Source of the DNA: Isoetes taiwanensis
Lineage: Eukaryota > Streptophyta > Lycopodiopsida > Isoetales > Isoetaceae
Assembly (NCBI GenBank): GCA_021234155.1
Contig: JAJEKV010000391.1
Coordinates: 1 to 64,000 of the forward strand
Direction: 5' to 3'
DNA: 64,000 nucleotides
The translations under genes were made by a program, and so were the position numbers. Under the pieces are notes generated by a model. That model saw nothing but the letters and a program-made list of their open reading frames with translations, ran no database searches and was not told the DNA's origin. This document shows, piece after piece, positions 59,174 to 64,000 of this stretch (position 1 is the first letter of the stretch; each line of letters starts with the position of its first letter).

Positions 59174-59559
59174 TTGACATCTAATCGGTTGTTCGAGTGG
59201 CTGCATCATTTCCGCTTATGAGCTCTGGCGATTGTCGGCTGTGGCAGAACTAGGGAAGCATAACAGGATTTGTTTATGGAGCTTAGAAACTAGATCTTGC
59301 CGTCAATTTTCGGCCTCAGCTTCTGCTTTAAGGATCGTCTTCGGGGATTTCATCCACAAGCTTCAGCTAATTTAACTTCAGGGATGAACCATTTCATATT
59401 TGGGCTTTAATATCTTTGCAAAACAGGGGATTCAGGTCTCAGAATATCCAGATTCTGGCAGCCACTAGAGGATCTGTTTAATGGTTTAGCCGAAAAGAGG
59501 TATTTTGGCTTTGATCTGTCGTTTTGCCTTATCAATTCCATAGATTTCTATAACTAGCT

Positions 59560-61040
59560 CGGGCATGCCAGGATGCTGAAAAGCTTGATATGAAGGCTAG
59601 AGCAAAGGTTCAGCGGATAAGAAGGATAGCTATGGTAAGGCATTGGTTTTCCTTTGATTTTCCTTTTGTACAGATGGTTGTACAGTTGCACAAGTTTATT
59701 GTATGCCTCTATCTAAGGGATTGCAAAGTTTATTGTGTGGTATCATATGTAGGGAATTGGAGAAATTGCAACTACAGAAATAAGGATGGCAGCTAATGAA
59801 CACTGGAATGATGGAGGACTTGAAGTGCGTAATCTCCAAACCTGATTTAATGAATAAAATAGAATTTATGGAATGCATAACTATATACTTCGATTTTTTT
59901 CTGACCGGCTTGCATTCCAACATTTCCAGGTCTGAAACAGATCTTCCTCTTTGTTGCCCCGTACGTAAAGCTTATTTTCTTATTGTAATCTTTGTGCTGA
60001 TTCTTCTATGCTGGACTTAAATTTTCGACCTGTTTCTAGTTGTGAGCTGCCCTGTTATGCTACATGCTGAGGTTTAGGGTTACAAAGATCCAAAATCCTT
60101 AAGGTATGTTGCCTATCTATCACTACAATTGTCAACTACCTTCATAGGCTTATTAGTCAGGTATCCTGGATCTTGCATTTATTGATACGATGCAAGGGAG
60201 GTTGAGCTTGCTCAAGCTTTGCTACAGACTCCATAAATAGGCATTTGAATATATAGCCAGGAGCATCAGACAGATGTGCTTCTGGAATTGTAGGCCGCAA
60301 TCTGTAAGAGGGCCTTTAATGATGCTAAAGTTTCTATCTTGTCCACTGTTATTCTATGTCCTTATAGTGCTACTTGTGCCATTTAAAAATGTAGTTACAC
60401 GTCAAAAACAGAGCTACGGTTAGGAAGTTATCGATCTTCAAAGTTGCTGCTGTAAATTTGTGACAACAGAAGTTCAATACAAGTTTTAAGTTCAAATTTG
60501 CTGTTGTAAATCTGTGTGACAGTAGAAGGTCATAGCATCAAAGCCAAAATCAGATTTTGTTGGCAACTGGATGTGGGCCATAATTTCTGTATGATTCAAG
60601 CATTTTCGATCTTTTGGCGGTATGTTTATTTAGAGCAGGTGGCAGTATAATCGATTTATTGCAGCTTTTTTGGCAATGGGGCAAGTTGCATTTAGATGTC
60701 TCTTGCATTCTTGACCTTTGCTTACATTGCTCTCTCCTTTTGCTGTCTGATGCAGGATGTGCAGGGCCTTATGCCTGCTGCTGAAGAGAGCTTGACTGAT
60801 GAAATCATATGGGAGACATTACTGGTACAGTAGTAACTTCAAAGATTAATGGAGCTACTTTGCCATTTTTTTATTTTTGCAGAATAGTTTGGTATAAGCT
60901 GTGGCTATGATATAATCGATGCTTCTTGCCTTCTATGGATTTGGCAACAGACGCACATAGGAATATTTCCAGTTTGATCCAAAGCACTTGCAGACTGATC
61001 GGTTTGCAGGGTATTTTTTGAGGTTCTGGCTTCAAGATGC
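59560..61040 (+). other. Possible exon remnants, unassigned
   Basis: AEKLDMKARAKVQRIRRIAM ends at a GTAAGG donor (about 59634). A block at 59795-59930 reads MEDLKCVISKPDLMNKIEF. A block at 60755-60832 reads GLMPAAEESLTDEIIWETLL, bounded by 'tgcag' before it. These look like exons of one or more genes, but no family is recognised and frames are not continuous. Confidence 0.3.
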
Positions 61041-61221
61041 TTTTCACGGCCAAAAGCTACGACATTGGACTTTCACTCCAAGAGCCCGAGTTGGAATCTC
61101 GGTAGGGCCTTCATTACCTCTTCTGCTAAGCGACAGGCATTTAAGGAAACGGCCAAAAATTTGGGTATATTTTTTTTGGGCCCGTGGCCTTTGTAGGAGG
61201 AATGACCACTGTAATAAACTG

Positions 61222-62553
61222 CCGACAACTAAATATAGCTCTTCTCGCATTCTCTGCCGTTCTGTGCGCCAGATCTGGCCCAAGCCATATGTCCATACAT
61301 GCTGGGCCCAAATGTTGATCAGAAGGAACAAAGGTCTTTGTAGTTTTGTACCATACTTTGACGGGCCCATCACATGAAATGCCGGTTAGTATGGTTGTCT
61401 TTTGCTTATTTTTGCTAACAGTTTTGAAAGGACTTGCATTGAAGTCATCTAGTCCGTGTTTTTGAGGATCTTGAAGAATTTCGCATTGTTAGAATGGCGC
61501 TCATGTCATTGCATTTCTTGTTCTTGACAACCTTGATTCTTTCTGTCTTGGGTAGGTTGCCACTTGCTTTTTATTGAGCAGATTCATCTGATTTGTAGCA
61601 ACATTCTTCCTCAATTTCATTTGCTTTTTATTGAGCAGATGATCGGATTTCTAGCAACATTCTTTCCCAATTTTATAGATCTGCATTTTCATATGCATGT
61701 GTATTGCGTGCTTATTTCAAGAGTTAACCTTCCATGAACACAACGTAAATCCTGTAGTAACAGTTCATAGCTTTTGCAATTTGATCAGACTATGAGATAA
61801 CACATTAGCAAATTTAATCTGGGGACTTGCAGACAATGTGCTTAGAGTCGGTTCTCACCCACTGTTTATATTTGGTGGCTCATTTGTGGACACTGGCAAT
61901 GTTAAATCTTGTGGACATTACCGACAACTAAATACAGCTCTTCTCGCATTCTCTGCCGTTCTGTGCGCCAGATCTGGCCCTACCCATATGTCCATACATG
62001 CTGGGCCCAAATGTTGATCAGAAGGAACAAAGGTCTTTGTAGTTTTGTACCATACTTTGACGAGTCCATCACATGAAATGCCGGTTAGTATGGTTGTCTT
62101 TTGCTTATTTTTGCTAACAGTTTTGAAAGGACTTGCATTGAAGTCATCTAGTCCGTCTTATTGAGGATCTCTGAAGAATTTCGCATTGTTAGAATGGCGC
62201 CCATGTCATTGCATTTCTTGTTCTTGACAATGATTTGTAGCAACATTCTTCCTCAATTTCGTTTGCTTTTTATTGAGCAGATGATCGGATTTCTAGCAAC
62301 ATTCTTTCCCAATTTTATAGATCTGCATTTTCATATGCATGTGCATTGCATGCTTATTTCAAGAGTTAACCTTCCATGAACACAACGGAAATCCTGTAGT
62401 AGCAGTTCATAGCTTTTGCAATTTCATCAGACTATGAGATAACACATTAGCAAATCTAATCTGGGGACTTGCAGACAATGTGCTTGGAGTCGGTTCTCAC
62501 CCACTGTTTATATTTGGTGGCTCATTTGTGGACACTGGGAATGTTAAATCTTG
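61222..62553 (+). repeat. About 690-bp tandem duplication at the GDSL gene 5' end
   Basis: Copy 1 (61222-61911) and copy 2 (61921-62553) share sequence from 'ccgacaactaaata' to 'aatgttaaatcttg'. Copy 2 lacks about 54 bp around 62230, which removes the end of its exon 1 and the splice donor. Copy 1 stops in mid exon 2. Similarity is very high, so the event is fairly recent. Confidence 0.95.
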
Positions 62554-63510
62554 GGATTCTTCTCGTCCACCTTGGAAAATTCCATATGGACAGAGCTGGC
62601 CTGGACAGTCATCAGGGCGCTATGGCAATGGCCATGTTCTCACGGATCTTGTTGGTATAGTTCTTTCTATTTGTATACTGCTAGTTTGCACTAAGGTCTT
62701 GGAATCGTCATGGCATGTTTTATGTATTTTCCATGTTAAAGTTTTTGGAACGCCAAGAGGGAACTTAATTCCTTTCCATTTAAATTCAAAGGATTTTGAC
62801 ACAAACATTTCAAGTTTCTAATGCTTAAATTTATCTTCACATTTACTTTTGCAGCCACTTCAATGAGCCTACCTACTCCGGTTGCCTATGGACTGAGAGA
62901 TCCAAGCAAGATATACAGTGAAGGGGTTAACTTTGCAGTTGGAGGCACATGCATAATGCCAGATACTGGAGGGAGCCCCTATGTTAATGCTCAGATAGAT
63001 CAGCTTCAAGGAATTATTGGTGTATATACAAAGGACCAGCTTGGCTCTGCTCTTTTCCTGTATGTTAGTGATAGTGAAGACTATCTCTACTACCTAAGAA
63101 GAGATCAACATTTGCATTGCAAGTAGGCAACCTAAACGTTACCTTGTTTGGCAACATGTTGTTCATGTGCAGCTTCCATTCTCAGGCAAAACGAAGTTGA
63201 ATGACACTATTGAACCATAGGTGCAGGTTCCTCTCATTGGTTTAAGTACAAAAAAATTCTTTAGTCAAGGATATCTGTTTTTATTTTGCTATGTGGTCTT
63301 GTGCCACTTTGAAATCTTGCAGTTGGAATCTCAAACAATGCGGCAAAAGACCACAAATCAGTACCAAATCTGTTTTTATAAATATTGTTCCAGTCATTTT
63401 GCGTGTCATGATCTTGCATTGGCTCATTGGTTTCACACAATTATATTGTCACAAACTTGGCAAAAATGAGATTGGACACATAGAACTCATGAGACTTGAC
63501 TGCAGATAAA
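61494..63510 (+). pseudogene. GDSL esterase/lipase, At5g03610-like group, partly duplicated and probably broken
   Basis: Secreted serine hydrolase. Exon 1 (61494-61551) is a signal peptide, MALMSLHFLFLTTLILSVL, ending at a GTAGGT donor. It joins in phase to exon 2 of copy 2 (62475-62654), which reads PLFIFGGSFVDTGN, then WKIPYGQSW and GRYGNGHVLTDLV. Block I keeps the nucleophile serine, but the usual aspartate before it is glycine. Exon 3 (from 62855) has TPVAYGLRDPSKIYSEGVNF, AVGGTC, then YTKDQLGSALFLYVSDSEDY. The frame breaks at about 63105, after which ALQVGNLNVTL appears one base out. Later pieces near 63340-63460 are uncertain. The catalytic DxxH block is not seen. Confidence 0.8.
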
Positions 63511-64000
63511 TAAGAGTCTCATTGCAGCTAGAATTTAGGCTTCAAGGATTATAGAATTATTTGATTTTGTGAGCACTCTGCAAATTTTTACTTCTACATT
63601 GTAAATGAAAAGAAATATATGTGTGAATCTAAACTAGTTTTCCCTTATTTGCAGCACCTTGGCCAATGACATATGATAATGACAAAAGTGGCTTGTGGCC
63701 TAAGTTTTAGTCCTTGTGCACGGTGTCACGGTGTGTTATGTTTAGTCAGGTAAAACGCATGTGTGGATTCTGTCTTATGATATATTTGCAATTTGATGAA
63801 TAAGGTGGGTTTCCTAAATTAAATCCGAATTAGTACAGTGTTTGGGTCATTATTCTTTCCCTACAGCTCTAAGCTCATTCAGAGTTTCCTTAAATCCTTA
63901 GGATGGCTTGGGCTAGGGTACCAGATTAGAGGCCACACTAGAGATAAGCTGATTATTTTGATTTTAACAGGGTAGGTTCTATTATAATCTGAGCTAAGGC
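63511..64000. other. No recognised gene
   Basis: AT-rich sequence after the GDSL remnants. Any final GDSL exon with the catalytic Asp/His block would be expected here or beyond the window, but I do not see it. Confidence 0.5.

Noticed and set aside
1-64000. CRISPR array, bacterial operon or rRNA locus
   Set aside because: No regularly spaced short repeats with unique spacers, no operon-like gene packing and no rRNA-like sequence were seen.

Overview
This is nuclear DNA of a land plant, most likely a vascular plant with a large, repeat-rich genome. Four decayed fragments resemble conserved plant gene families (HRD3/SEL1L, NPF peptide/nitrate transporter, PP2A subunit A, GDSL lipase). They sit among plant-type Ty3/Gypsy chromoviruses, LINEs, a Helitron, small inverted-repeat elements and a tRNA-derived SINE, and most have plant-like GT..AG introns. 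No bacterial operons, CRISPR arrays or rRNA genes are visible. The lineage (fern, lycophyte, gymnosperm or early angiosperm) cannot be settled from the sequence alone. No gene in the window looks fully intact.

Layout. 1-10571: a decayed Ty3/Gypsy chromovirus (Gypsy-1), with the end of its 5' LTR, a tRNA-iMet primer site, unusual extra ORFs before gag, then gag, protease, RT, RNase H, integrase and a chromodomain split by a 322-bp MITE. 10572-16281: decayed sequence with a LINE-type ORF1 remnant. 16282-31344: a second LTR element (Gypsy-2) with no recognisable gag or pol. It holds a dimeric tRNA-derived SINE and an A-B-X-B-A arrangement of two duplicated segments. 31345-37882: an apparently inverted block containing an HRD3/SEL1L exon fragment, a LINE with 107-bp tandem monomers in its 5' region, and the missing right part of the Gypsy-2 3' LTR in reverse orientation. 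37883-44198: no recognisable gene.

44205-44346: a small foldback element. 44593-46580: an NPF-family transporter pseudogene on the minus strand. 48143-48690: an N-terminal PP2A-A pseudogene. 48700-52880: only short repeats. 52907-58463: an autonomous-type Helitron (Rep plus helicase) broken by frameshifts. 61222-63510: a GDSL esterase/lipase gene whose first exons are tandemly duplicated.

The genes do not form a pathway. The window reads as an insertion-rich region where host gene fragments decay among nested transposons. The most unusual items are the LTR split by an inversion, the LINE 5' monomer array, the dimeric SINE, the head-to-head ORFs upstream of gag in a chromovirus, and the concentration of repeat-copy differences at CAG/CTG sites. 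The last of these could reflect methylation-driven mutation or long-read consensus error, and it affects how every 'pseudogene' call here should be read.
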